A DNA stretch of 14,595 nt, from positions 4,834 to 19,428 of the forward strand of contig MPNW01000239.1 of assembly GCA_011800805.1 (NCBI GenBank), given 5' to 3'. The position numbers were made by a program, and so were the translations under genes. This stretch comes from Hirudo medicinalis (lineage: Eukaryota > Annelida > Clitellata > Hirudinida > Hirudinidae). Positions 1 to 8,449 of this stretch are shown here, piece after piece (positions within the stretch are counted from its first letter, which is position 1; every line of letters begins with the position of its first letter). The notes beneath the pieces are model-generated. The model saw only the letters and a program-made list of their open reading frames with translations, ran no database searches and was not told the DNA's origin.

Positions 1-120
1 CATCATATTCCTTCATATTATATATAATTATTATCATCATATTCCTTCATATTATATATAATTATTATCATCATATTCCTTCATATTATTTATAATTATT
101 ATCATCATATCCATTTTTTA
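1..120. repeat. 34-bp tandem repeat, three full copies plus a partial one
   Basis: The unit begins CATCATATTCCTTCATATTA and ends ATAATTATTAT. Copies start at 1, 35 and 69 and a decaying fourth starts at 103. Copies 1 and 2 are identical; copy 3 differs by one base (TATTTATA for TATATATA). The array runs off the left edge, so its true length is unknown. It is an AT-rich minisatellite with no coding potential. Confidence 0.9.
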
Positions 121-172
121 TATTGTATAAAATATAAAGCGATACTTATGAGAATAAACATTATTTCCACAG

Positions 173-245
173 ATAACAAACGAACAATAAATGAGAAAAT
201 GAAAAATTTCTGCTCCGAAAAATGTCTCGGATGAAAAAATCGAAG
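173..245 (+). CDS. Candidate start-codon exon bounded by splice-like motifs
   Basis: An acceptor-like TTATTTCCACAG ends at 172 and a consensus donor AAG|GTGAGT lies at 243-251. The interval has an ATG at 222 (MSRMKKSK, another ATG at 231), and all three frames carry stops before it. It could therefore only be a 5'-UTR plus first-coding exon. If unspliced, the frame runs on to TGA 387-389 (55 codons). No domain is recognised. The antisense frame at 287-547 is also open and gives a Ser/Asp-rich, low-complexity peptide, so the open frames themselves say little. The support is the pair of splice motifs only. Confidence 0.18.
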
Positions 246-975
246 GTGAGTGCTTCATGGATCCATCCACGCCTGGAGAGAATTAATCACTCGCCAGTAA
301 ATGATGACGCTCTGATCACGGAGGTGGAAAATGCTCCTATTTGTCCCCGGGAGGAGGAGGAGGGGGTCCATCTGCTGCTCTTGGATTGACTACCGGGAGA
401 GGAACCTTCCGAATTATCATCACCAAATTTATCAACTTTATCACTATCACCTTTATCGAGTTTATCAGCATCATTACCATAATTGCCTGATATCCACTGG
501 AGCGTGATAATATATGGGAAAGTTAGAAAATAATTATGCATGGACATCAGGCTGAAATTCTATATTCGAAGGAATATTGACGGACGTCTCCTGCATTGGT
601 TCCATTGGATGGAAAAACACCCCACAACTTTGTTATTGGATTTTCAGTAATATTTATGGTGTGCTCAACTAGCATAACTATTTAATACCCTTGTGTTACA
701 TCGATGTGCGATGAGTAACATAGATTGATAACTACAGGTAATATACAAAATAAAAACAGGTAATTATAACTGTAATAGTGGCAGTTATAATTACAGTTAT
801 AATTGCAGTTGTAATTTCAACAATTACGGTCATAATTACAATAATTACAATTATATTTACATTTCATAAGCAACGAAATTAATAAAAAAAAAACAATTTT
901 TCCATTTTTCACGTCAATTTGCCACAATTTTCCCGAATGATATTCCCTTCTTTACATCAAGGAAACAAGACATTC
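246..975. other. Gene-poor stretch with a modest GC rise and an AT palindromic patch
   Basis: From 250 to 500 the base composition is richer in GC, with a GGAGGAGGAGGAGGGGG purine run near 350-366. The antisense frame ends at 287 and is Asp/Ser-rich. From about 765 to 865 the sequence is a loose series of TAATTATAACTG and CAGTTATAATTAC motifs, which are complementary to each other and could form hairpins. No gene is supported. Confidence 0.5.
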
Positions 976-977
976 TC

Positions 978-1380
978 AAAAGAGCGTTTTGTACTTACGT
1001 GAGATCCATTCTCGAATAAAAATAAAAAGTATCTTACAGGATTGAACGTATCCAGAGGAGATTTACCAAGGCCATACCCTCTGTGGCTTCTCATCCGTAC
1101 ATGGAAAGACTCAGATTACTTAACCTACCAACTCTTGAAAAGAGATTATGGACTGACTTATCACTTTGCTTTAAGTTAAGAAGGGGAATAATTGCACAGC
1201 TTCCTCTCTCTCCCACGCCCAACATATTCTAGGACACGAGGTCATAATTTTAAACTTTTTTTGCTGCCATTGATGCTCTCGCTCAAATTTGTGCATTTCT
1301 GTTTTCTTAAGTTCACTTGGTCATGTAAGAGGTCGAATGACCCTTTGACCGAGGTTGATAATAAATAAAATTTAAAATAA
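978..1380 (+). mobile_element. Decayed 3' end of a CR1/L2-like non-LTR retrotransposon (reverse transcriptase C-terminus)
   Basis: Reading frame 978-1232 gives KRAFCTYVRSILE, then two in-frame TAA stops (1017 and 1023), then IERIQRRFTKAIP, then HPYMERLRLLNLPTLEKRLW and a DLSLCFKL tail. The pattern of 'Y-VR-ILE', 'IE-IQRRFTK-I', 'Y-ERL-LLNLPTLE-RR' and 'DL' is the familiar carboxy-terminal segment of CR1/L2/Rex-type reverse transcriptases. After a frame change near 1230, TRGHNFKL (1234-1257) matches the 'TRGH' block that normally follows. The body is truncated upstream, and no catalytic YxDD segment is present. An A-rich AATAAATAAAATTTAAAATAAA at about 1360-1382 is a plausible 3' tail. The clade is uncertain because only the C-terminus survives. 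Confidence 0.72.
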
Positions 1381-1430
1381 AAATGTTGTTTTATTCCAAA
1401 TGCAAAATTGACACACAATTCAATTTAAAA

Positions 1431-2533
1431 TTATGAAGATATTATGAAGCAATTTTGAAGAGTTGAAGCTGATGGTGATTGAGATTTCGCATTTGTTTGG
1501 TGATGTATCTTAGTGGTGGACGGACGAAGCCTGCGAAGGATGAACTGAGTTTGCATGAGAGCCACTCCTCTTTCAGTAGTGTCATTGGTGACACGTAGTT
1601 TTGGGAACAGACCTTTGGAGTTCACAATATAATGGTTTATCAGACCAAGTTTAGGGGTCCTCTTTCAGGAAATCGCCGTTTAAGGAAAAAGCGTCAAAGA
1701 ACTTCCTTATTCCTTGTCACGAAGTCAGGAATCTCTTTCACTAAGATGTCATAAACAGAAAGAGTGATTCGCTTCTGCGGATTTTAGAAATATGAGGCAT
1801 GTCTAATCCCAATAACTTCTTCTTCTTCTTTTCTTCAATCGAGATTGAGTCACCAAAGAAAGAAAATCCAATCATTTCCTCTGAAAGGTACCTGAAGTGT
1901 CTTTGACCTTCTTCAGGGCACCAAAAGAAATTCTGTCTCCAGAAACCAGTAAATGTCGCGCTAAGAGAAGATCGTTCTTCGGGGTTGATATTCGCTCTAT
2001 CAAGAGAGGACAGCACTTCCTGCATTTATATCACCTTTCTGCTTCTTTTTGACACAGATATGGTACTGCCACATGTCGATGGAGTTGAGATCATTACATC
2101 AGAGTCCTCTCCCACACTGGAGGAAGATGTCGAATCCAGCACAATATTTTTAGACAATTGTCTTTTCAACTGTTCACTATTTTTTTCTTTTTTCTGTTTG
2201 TTCATCTCTCTTTTTGTATTTCCTTCTTCTCAAACTTCTTGTCAAGTCCAATCACATACCTTCCAGGCTCTCGTTGAGCGAGCAAGAACTCACTCATCCT
2301 CCTGAATGTCTATCATCTCATGAGCATTGCCATGGGCAACATAAAACAAATTCTCAAATTCTGCCGCAAAGGCTTCTTCGTTCTGCTTTTGAGTGGAGGT
2401 CTGTCTTTATTTATTTGCTTGTTTGTATTCTTCCTAATATTCTCCCAAGTCATTATCAGTATTTCCAACTTCTCGATTGCTCTTCGTTCATCGCGGACAG
2501 GAATCCTTGCTTTTTTCAGTGAATGAACAACTT
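1431..2533 (-). pseudogene. Broken, internally deleted copy of a multicopy transposase-like metazoan family
   Basis: Minus-strand pieces in order: KKARIPVRDERRAIEKLE (within 2533-2386); a shift to EEAFAAEFENLFYVAHGN...MIDIQEDE (2385-2290, TGA); a shift to EFLLAQREPGRYVIGLDKK (2291-2202); then a Ser-rich linker and EVLSSLDRANI (2205-1741, with an in-frame TAA at 2026-2028) followed by FRYLSEEMIGFSFFGDSISI; a shift to EIPDFVTRNKEVL (1750-1694); and VTNDTTERGVALMQ (within 1625-1431). From memory, these blocks occur in this order in a multicopy family of uncharacterised, probably transposon-derived proteins common in arthropods and cnidarians: 'LFDIAHANA', 'EDREFLLAQREPGR', 'ALDRTN', 'YLSEELVALAFFD', 'NDTAERGVALIQ'. 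The large core normally expected between the 'LDR.N' and 'YLSEE' blocks is reduced to about 35 residues, implying a major internal deletion. At least three frameshifts and several stops make it nonfunctional. No terminal inverted repeats were found. Confidence 0.62.
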
Positions 2534-2589
2534 TTTAATTGTTGTTTTTGCTGCCTCGTGCCTTTCCTATCCTTCAACTCATAAAAGTT

Positions 2590-2615
2590 AACTGCCTCAT
2601 GGATTGAAGGCAGTT
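2590..2615. repeat. Inverted repeat with 8-bp arms
   Basis: AACTGCCT (2590-2597) and AGGCAGTT (2608-2615) are perfect reverse complements around a 10-base loop. The hairpin lies just upstream of the pseudogene on its coding strand. It could be chance or a mobile-element remnant. Confidence 0.45.
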
Positions 2616-2639
2616 TGGAACCAATAAACTCGCTGGTCA

Positions 2640-3569
2640 CAGCACCCACCAAGTATATTTCTATTTTCTAGTTACTATGGCCATTCTTTTATCTTTAAAA
2701 AAAGAATATTATGTTAATATCTAAAAACACAAGTTAATGTTGGATAATATATCATAATATTTCAACAGACATTCACAGAATGAAAACTAAACGAAACACT
2801 TTGCAATAATGACAGATGATGCCACACAATCACTCTACGGAGAAACTGCAAGGTCACTGAGCACACCCTAAATATTAATTCATTCGAAAATATTTGTTGG
2901 GGATTTCATTTCAACCAATTTGGAACACTTTTGGGGGCGCCCATTTCATAATTCTTTAAAAAAATTGAAAAATAAAGACATTCTAATGGACATTATAATT
3001 AATCTTTTTAATAATTAATTAACTTATTATTATTGTCATCGTTAGGATTATGATTATTATTTATTACTATTATTACTAACAAATTACTTGCGCTTAAAAG
3101 CTATTGAACGTTTCATTGAAATTGACGTTCAAAAAAGAACCAGGTGACCATGGAAGCAGGCGGTGAATTATTCGACAACAAAGAATTAGGAGGTCAAAGC
3201 AGCTCAAAATTGAAGACCAAATTCAGTTCAAGTGCCGTTTGCATTCAAAATTTTCCTTCCGCGTGATCAGCATTTCGATGTGAGACTTGTGAGTTTGAAA
3301 GGCAATTTTGTAAAATAATTCTTCAAAAATGTGCTGTGCCTTCGCAATGTTTGACAACATCAGCTCGACTGAAGGGAATAATTTGTCGATGACATCAGTT
3401 TCAAAAGAAAGTCTTCTTTTGTCGAGTTTGTCATTATTTTAAAACTAATAATCGCTTGTAAATATCTTACTCATTTCTCTACAACTCATTGCATACAATC
3501 GTATTGTACAATTCCTTTCCAGTACTTTTGTAGATTGCAAGAAAAAAAAAAAGCTTAATTTGGCATGAA
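2640..3569. other. AT-rich stretch without a supported gene
   Basis: AT-rich sequence with an ATT/AATTAATT patch at about 2990-3085. The only notable open frame is a 38-codon ORF at 3150-3266 (+), starting MEAGGELFDNKELG. It has a strong ACCATGG initiation context but no recognised domain and no neighbour. It could be a chance ORF. A poly-A run of 11 at 3542-3552 precedes the tandem repeat at 3570. Confidence 0.45.
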
Positions 3570-3631
3570 GAGCAGGAGATTAATTGCAATGTTTTGTTTT
3601 GAGCAGGAGATTAATTGCAATGTTTTGTTTT
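3570..3631. repeat. Exact 31-bp tandem duplication
   Basis: A 31-base unit starting GAGCAGGAGATTAATTGCAA and ending TTTTGTTTT occurs at 3570-3600 and again at 3601-3631 without a mismatch, so the duplication is recent. It falls in an unremarkable 73-codon open frame (3565-3786). Because 31 is not a multiple of three, the two copies are read in different frames (RRLIAMFCFE and then EINCNVLFCP), which argues against a conserved protein. Confidence 0.93.
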
Positions 3632-3782
3632 GCCCTGAGGTAGCATATGCTTCATTAAAATTGGACAGACAGGATTACGACAAACACACAACTGCAAACA
3701 ACTGCTCCATCACGGAGAATATAACTGCAAACAAGGAGAACAAAGAATTCTTATTCAAACAACAACTCAAACGTGCTTATGA

Positions 3783-3837
3783 CTGATTCGAGTGTCGTAT
3801 TTGCTGACTCGAGTTGCGTGTTGCTGATTCTTCCGAG
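3783..3837. repeat. Degenerate ~21-bp tandem repeat
   Basis: Units beginning CTGATTCGAG (3783), CTGACTCGAG (3804) and CTGATTCTTC (3824) follow one another at 20-21 base spacing with substitutions. This is an older, decayed tandem array with no coding evidence. Confidence 0.6.
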
Positions 3838-3839
3838 TT

Positions 3840-4664
3840 TTTCGCATTGTTTAACCTCAACCTGAAGATCGTAATCGATGTCCGGAATTAAAACAAAAAA
3901 AACTAAAAAAATTTTTATTCGTAAAACTTGACTCTTTCGAAGAACATTTTCAAATTACTTCTTTTGGCGCATCACGTCAAGATATTTTAATGCTTTTTAA
4001 GTCGTAAAAACCTTGATGTTTACTTCTTGGTGTTGATTTCTTTGAGTTTGGTTTGATCATTGCAAGTGTAAATATTTACAGCATGTTTGAACTTCGCAAA
4101 GAGAAGCACAACATCACTTCATGAGTCACAAAATGAAGCATCATTTGGACTTGCATCACTCCAGAAGCATCAGAAACATTCCACGATAATGGAGCCAATT
4201 CATTGTCAACGTAAATTCACTTTTTATAAGTTAAAAAAAAAATCAATTTCTGAAGAATTGAAATGACCGATTTTAAATAATCTGAGAAATTCTTAAATTT
4301 TTATGTAAATAAATATTTTTAAAAGGATAAAATAAAAAAAGAAATTTATTTGATGAAAAGTCCAGCTGATGAGTCAACATTGCAGTGCCTCAATCAATCA
4401 TAATCCATGATTGTGGAGTTTTGTCTCCTTCCCCAAGTATTAGGCAGAATATTTGCTTTAATGGAATTATTTAAATTTTTTAACTTGGAAAATAAATTAA
4501 ATATCCAATAAAATACAAATAATAATTTATTGAAAGAAATTGAAAATATTTGCTAAAATGAATTGAAAATGAAGCAATGTCTTACGTTGGAGAAATTAAT
4601 CAAAAAAGCGAAAGTTTATTGGTGCAAGAGTCAAAATGTAAGCCTTGAAGAGATGAATATTTTA
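3840..4664. other. AT-rich stretch without a supported gene
   Basis: A/T homopolymer runs and short frames only. Around 4084-4200 the base composition is a little more balanced, but every frame is interrupted within 20 codons. I see no RNA gene, mobile-element coding block or repeat array here. Confidence 0.5.
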
Positions 4665-4720
4665 TGACGATGGCGATGATGACAACGACAATGACGATGA
4701 TGATGACGATGATGATGATG
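4665..4720. repeat. Imperfect GAT/GAC trinucleotide array
   Basis: A run of GAT, GAC and AAC-type triplets (GATGGCGATGATGACAACG and onward). One of several GAT-family arrays in the window. The plus-strand frame would be Asp-rich, but nothing flanks it to suggest a gene. Confidence 0.9.
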
Positions 4721-4942
4721 CAAAAATTGCGATCATCACCATGAAATCATCAACAAATTATTAGCAATTAAGTCTAAAATGACTTTAAAAATATGTCTTC
4801 ATAAAAATTGCACACCTCCTCTACTGAGGTTGTCGATAGTTTCATGAAATTCGTGATAGTGATAGTTTCGCGATTTTAGCACAACCTCTTCGAAACATAA
4901 AATTGATAATTTATAAATTCTTCAATTGTCTCAGAAACAAAA

Positions 4943-4993
4943 CTCCTCCTCCTCCTCCTCCTCCTTCTCCTCATCATCATCATCATCACCATC
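4943..4993. repeat. CTC then ATC trinucleotide array
   Basis: (CTC)n at 4943-4970 passes into (ATC)n at 4971-4993. It is a compound microsatellite at the left edge of the repeat complex that follows. Confidence 0.92.
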
Positions 4994-5051
4994 GAATGAC
5001 ATCATCATGAAATCAGCTTCTCTCTGATTGGGATTTACAACTCAAATGCCA

Positions 5052-5380
5052 ACCAAGACTTTGATTCCAATGAGGGAAATATGAAATTCTGCTCTCAGCT
5101 GATATCTCTGATGGCCTTCCTGTTGTGATGACTGTTATGATGACTGTTATGATGACTGTTATGATGACTGTTATGATGACTGTTATGATGACTGTTATGA
5201 TGACTGTCATGATGACTGTCATGATGACTGTCATGATGACTGTTATGATGACTGTTATGATGACTGTTATGATGACTGTTATGATGACGTAGAGTATACC
5301 GATGATGATGACGACGATGATGATGATGACGACGACGATGACGATGATGAAGACCAAGACTTTGATTCCAATGAGGGAAA
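5052..5380. repeat. 12-bp minisatellite and GAT/GAC tract bracketed by a 28-bp direct repeat (copy A)
   Basis: A 28-base segment starting ACCAAGACTTTGATTCCAAT is present at 5052-5079 and, without mismatch, at 5353-5380. Between them lie a unique segment (5080-5126), 13 units of GATGACTGTTAT plus half a unit (5127-5288), and a GAT/GAC tract (about 5300-5350). Units 7-9 carry the variant GATGACTGTCAT; all others are uniform. The unit is open in four of six frames, which explains several long overlapping ORFs. One plus-strand frame, 5112-5444, reads Cys-Tyr/His-Asp-Asp repeats, then poly-Asp, then a non-repetitive tail ending RWFRGRAYW, but it has no ATG. I treat the array as noncoding by default. 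Confidence 0.88.
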
Positions 5381-5610
5381 GTCTGGTTGGAATGCTGATT
5401 GTGAAGGATATGATCGATGGTTCCGTGGACGAGCATACTGGTGAAGTGTGGATGAATTGCTGCTGAATGGAAAAGTCACTTAATTGCTCATCAGCTTGGA
5501 TGACATTTTTCATTTTTCAGATGCATTTATAGAATTGTGAATTTCATGAATTGCTTGTGAAAAGTGCATTCATCGTTAAAAGGTATTTGGACTGATAGAT
5601 TAACGGGTGG

Positions 5611-5728
5611 ACAGACGGACGGATGGATGGATGGAAGAGCGGAGGGACGGATAGAGTGATGGATGGATGGATAGAATGAAGGATGGAAGGAAGGACGGAG
5701 GGCTGATAGAGGGATGGATTGATGGAAG
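5611..5728. repeat. Degenerate GGAT/GGAC tetranucleotide tract
   Basis: Runs such as GGACGGATGGATGGATGG recur with GGAA and GATAGA variants. It is a decayed tetranucleotide microsatellite. The antisense open frame over it (5527-5745) is a by-product with Ser/Pro/His repeats. Confidence 0.88.
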
Positions 5729-5814
5729 CACTTTAATTTCTCCATGTACCATTTAACACGGGCACATGTTCATGTGGTGCTTGAAACATTAATGACGTCA
5801 TTTGATATGAATTG

Positions 5815-5940
5815 TGAAACTTCTGCTCTCAGCTGATATCTCTCATGGCCTTCCTGTTATGATGATGTAGAGTGTACTGAAGATGATGATGATGATGACG
5901 ACGATGACGATGAAGACGATGACGACGATGATGATGATAA
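5815..5940. repeat. Paralogous copy B of the minisatellite flanks with a single 12-bp unit
   Basis: The segment CTGCTCTCAGCTGATATCTC (5823 onward) repeats the flank at 5088 onward, with one substitution in the next 20 bases. It then reads CTTCCTGTTATGATGATGTAG into a GAT/GAC tract. Copy A has the same left and right junctions but 13 inserted units. Copy B thus looks like the unexpanded state. The 28-bp repeat seen around copy A is absent here. Confidence 0.85.
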
Positions 5941-6600
5941 GCGACTTGCTCTCAAATTTAAAATGGAAACTATTGTAATTTGTAAGTTTTAGTTATTTAA
6001 TAATAGATAGTTCGACCTTGATTTTACAGAACAATTTTTTGCAAATAAAAAATATTTTTTCTGAAAAATTTGAGCAAATTATTGCCAGTTAAGTTTAAAA
6101 TTGCACGAAAATGACCTAAAATTTCTAAAACTTTTAATCACGTAAGACTTAATTAATAATTAACTTATAATTTTAAGTTATAATTGGCATTAATAATTAA
6201 CTTATAATTATAAGTTATAATTGGCATTAATTAATTAATTATAATTATAAATTATTATTAATTAAGTATAATAATAATTACAAGTTATTATTCTTAGTTA
6301 ATTATACTTATAATTACCAGTAATTATAGCGATAATAATTATTATTACTATTGTTAATGTAATATTATATAATGTAATATTATATAATAATATTGTTAAT
6401 GTTATTAATTTCATAAACAAATAACTTTGCCTACCATTTAGGAGCTTAAACTTAGTTCCTTTAATCTCAGTAGCTCTCCTTATATTGTGACGTTATTATT
6501 TGCATAACAATATTAATAATTACTATAATCATAATTAATTCGTTCATTTATTATAATTATTTATTAATATTAATAATTAACTAATTTTAAATTACACTTT
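5941..6600. repeat. AT-rich block with palindromic 37-bp and 16-bp tandem units
   Basis: Two 37-bp units (6154-6190, 6191-6227) begin TAATAATTAACTTATAATT. The second contains the 18-base perfect palindrome AACTTATAATTATAAGTT. Around 6355-6390, GTAATATTATATAAT is repeated twice. The rest is AT-rich with scattered TTAATTAATT motifs. No gene is supported. Confidence 0.75.
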
Positions 6601-7162
6601 TCTCGTCGATTACCTCCTGGTCCAGTGAGTTTCAGGTGCGTAAGATACGATGTTGTGAACAAATGCAACATTTTCATTTTCCAACATTTCGGATTTAAAA
6701 AAATATTTCAACATTTGAAACCATCTTCAGTACTTATTTTACATCGAAGATTGAACGAAGGAAAGTTTAAAAAAAAATTGGTCACCATGACAACGGAGGA
6801 TGCTGAAAATTGGAAAATAAACTCAATCCGCCAACGAACATGTCATCAAATATCGTCCAAGTTCCTCACGAAATTGATCGGAAATTGTGGAAATTCAAAT
6901 TGGCGCGCAAAAGCATGCATGAGCATCAAAACTTGGTGCAACTGAGTCCCTAATGTCTTAGAATTACTGCAGCATCAGCTAAAAGGTTCTCTCATCAGCC
7001 TGAACATTGCAACCGGATGCATTGTAACCCGTTAAAAATAGAACATTTGTCAAACAAAATTAGAAAACTTTTTCAAATGAAAGAAAAAAGAGAGTAGCGA
7101 AAGTTGTGCCGCCATTAATCTTCTGGAGAACCAAGTCCGTGCTCTCTCTCTCTGCTTCTCAG
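6601..7162 (+). other. Mixed stretch with a 53-codon ORF in good start context
   Basis: A pyrimidine-rich acceptor-like CCTCCTGGTCCAG ends at 6625 and a donor-like CAG|GTGCGTAAG follows at 6633-6644, leaving only about ten bases between them. ATG 6787 has context GTCACCATGA and opens a frame to TGA 6943-6945, beginning MTTEDAENWKINSIRQRTC and ending SIKTWCN. It is rich in Cys and Trp. No family is recognised and no homology evidence is available, so this is only a candidate small ORF. Sequence at 6990-7110 shows nothing further. Confidence 0.2.
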
Positions 7163-7384
7163 CATCTCCCTCTCCTCGAGGAAGAACTTGAACATTCCTC
7201 AAAGTGGAAGCCTCCATGTGGAGACTCGTTTGATGCGATAAAAAGAATGCTTAATGCGCATTGCTTATGTTCACCGTTGTTTACTTTCCAACTATTCAAA
7301 GTAAATTTACTTTCTAAACGAAGTAACACTGAGTTACAAGGATCGTTCAAACGGGGACAATTCTTCAGAGCACACGATGCTTGA
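7163..7384 (+). CDS. Candidate terminal exon after a strong acceptor motif
   Basis: A long pyrimidine tract, CTCTCTCTCTCTGCTTCTCAG, ends with AG at 7161-7162. This is the best-looking 3' splice site in the window. The frame starting at 7163 stays open for 73 codons to TGA 7382-7384: HLPLLEEELEHSSKWKPPCG, then DSFDAIKRMLNAHC, ending FFRAHDA. No domain or family is recognised. The antisense frame is also open (7159-7425), which weakens the case. No partner exon was identified upstream. An AT-rich stretch without features follows to 7735. Confidence 0.25.
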   Translation, partial: HLPLLEEELEHSSKWKPPCGDSFDAIKRMLNAHCLCSPLFTFQLFKVNLLSKRSNTELQGSFKRGQFFRAHDA

Positions 7385-7860
7385 ATATTGAATAAGCAAT
7401 CAATTAAAACATAAATTGAACTCAAAATATTATTAATATTATTAACGGAAAGCCATTTTAGAAAATCCTATAAATTCAGTCAAAGCAAATAGTTGTTTGC
7501 TTATTAAAAATAAAATAAGTATTGATTAACAGATAATTAACATATAATTAACCTACATGATTAACAAGCACTAATTAAATTTATTTTAAAATGCATTTTT
7601 AATTATGAAAACTTTAATTGTTCCTTCAAATCCTGTCAAGTTAAACAAGTTAAAACTTTGTGCTTTCAAACGTAACAATCACTCAGACAATTTGGATTTC
7701 TTCTTCTTAAAAAAATAAAATTGAACCTCAGCAAAATGATGTCATTCCGACAGTTAATTGAAAAAAATCCATTTCAAATTTATCTGAGATTGCCACTTAT
7801 GTGTTGGAAAAGCGCGAAAATGTTGAGAATGTGTGCCCTCTTAAATAATGGAAGAGTGGA
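7385..7860. other. AT-rich stretch without a supported gene
   Basis: ATTAAT-rich sequence to about 7620. From ATG 7736 a plus-strand frame runs to 8032, but its second half is the translation of the 35-bp tandem repeat (Cys/Trp/Val-rich), and no family is recognised. I do not call it a gene. Confidence 0.45.
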
Positions 7861-7930
7861 TTTGTGTTGTTGGGAGGTTTGTTGTTGTTATTGGTTTTGT
7901 GTTGTTGGGAGGTTTATTGTTGTTATTGGC
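7861..7930. repeat. 35-bp tandem duplication
   Basis: A unit starting TTTGTGTTGTTGGGAGGTTT at 7861 is repeated from 7896 with one internal substitution (GTTTG versus GTTTA). It is a young G/T-rich duplication. Since 35 is not a multiple of three, it shifts frame between copies. Confidence 0.92.
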
Positions 7931-8079
7931 TGTCTCTGTTCTTCAGTGCAAATTCATCACAAGCAGTTCAAAATGCACCTGGAACTATTTCTAATTTGCA
8001 GTAAAATGTTTCCAAACCAACCCGGATGGTGATCGTCATCATCGTCGTCAGCACAAATGATATAATTTTATATTATTAT

Positions 8080-8335
8080 ATTGTTGTTATTTATTGGTAT
8101 TATCAGTGTTAATATTAATAATATTATTAATAATATAATTATTATAATAATAATTTATATTACTAACTAATTAATATATAATAATTAATATATAATATAA
8201 TAATATTATTATATAATTATTGTTATAATAATTTATATTATTACATAATTGATATTTAATTTTTATAATAATAATAATTATTATTAGAATTATATTATTA
8301 TCTGTTAATAATATTAACCTGTTAATATACAAATG
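8080..8335. repeat. Almost pure AT block rich in palindromes
   Basis: TAT/TAA/ATT combinations with very few G or C, including the perfect palindrome ATTAATAATATTATTAAT near 8112. No gene is seen. It resembles other long AT blocks in the window (6120-6420, 12230-12340). Confidence 0.8.
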
Positions 8336-8449
8336 CATTTTGTCCGTTGTGGCTTATAACGTTGTTTCTTTATTTTCTTCAGTACTCAGTTAATCATCCT
8401 CCTTAATTAGACACACAAAAAGATCATTTTTAATCAGCGGAGAAATACA

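Noticed and set aside
1..120. CRISPR-like array
   Set aside because: The 34-bp units are directly adjacent with no spacers, and the surrounding features are eukaryotic.
1985..2526. Three plus-strand open frames with hydrophobic segments
   Set aside because: They are antisense to the transposase-like pseudogene, whose conserved blocks are on the minus strand. The hydrophobic runs are complements of Lys/Glu-rich coding.
5013..5513. Long minus-strand open frames over the 12-bp array (Ile/Thr/Val repeats; His/Asn/Ser repeats; Ser run)
   Set aside because: A 12-bp unit without stops in four frames automatically yields long frames. The peptides are pure repeat translations with no distinct domain.
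5527..5745. Minus-strand Ser/Pro/His ORF
   Set aside because: It is a translation of the degenerate GGAT tract with no other support.
6625..6644. A ten-base microexon between an acceptor and a donor motif
   Set aside because: Such motif pairs occur by chance; nothing on either side provides a matching reading frame.
7721..8032. Plus-strand ORF with CCWEVCCCYWF-type repeats
   Set aside because: The Cys/Trp-rich part is the 35-bp G/T tandem duplication read in shifting frames; no family is recognised.
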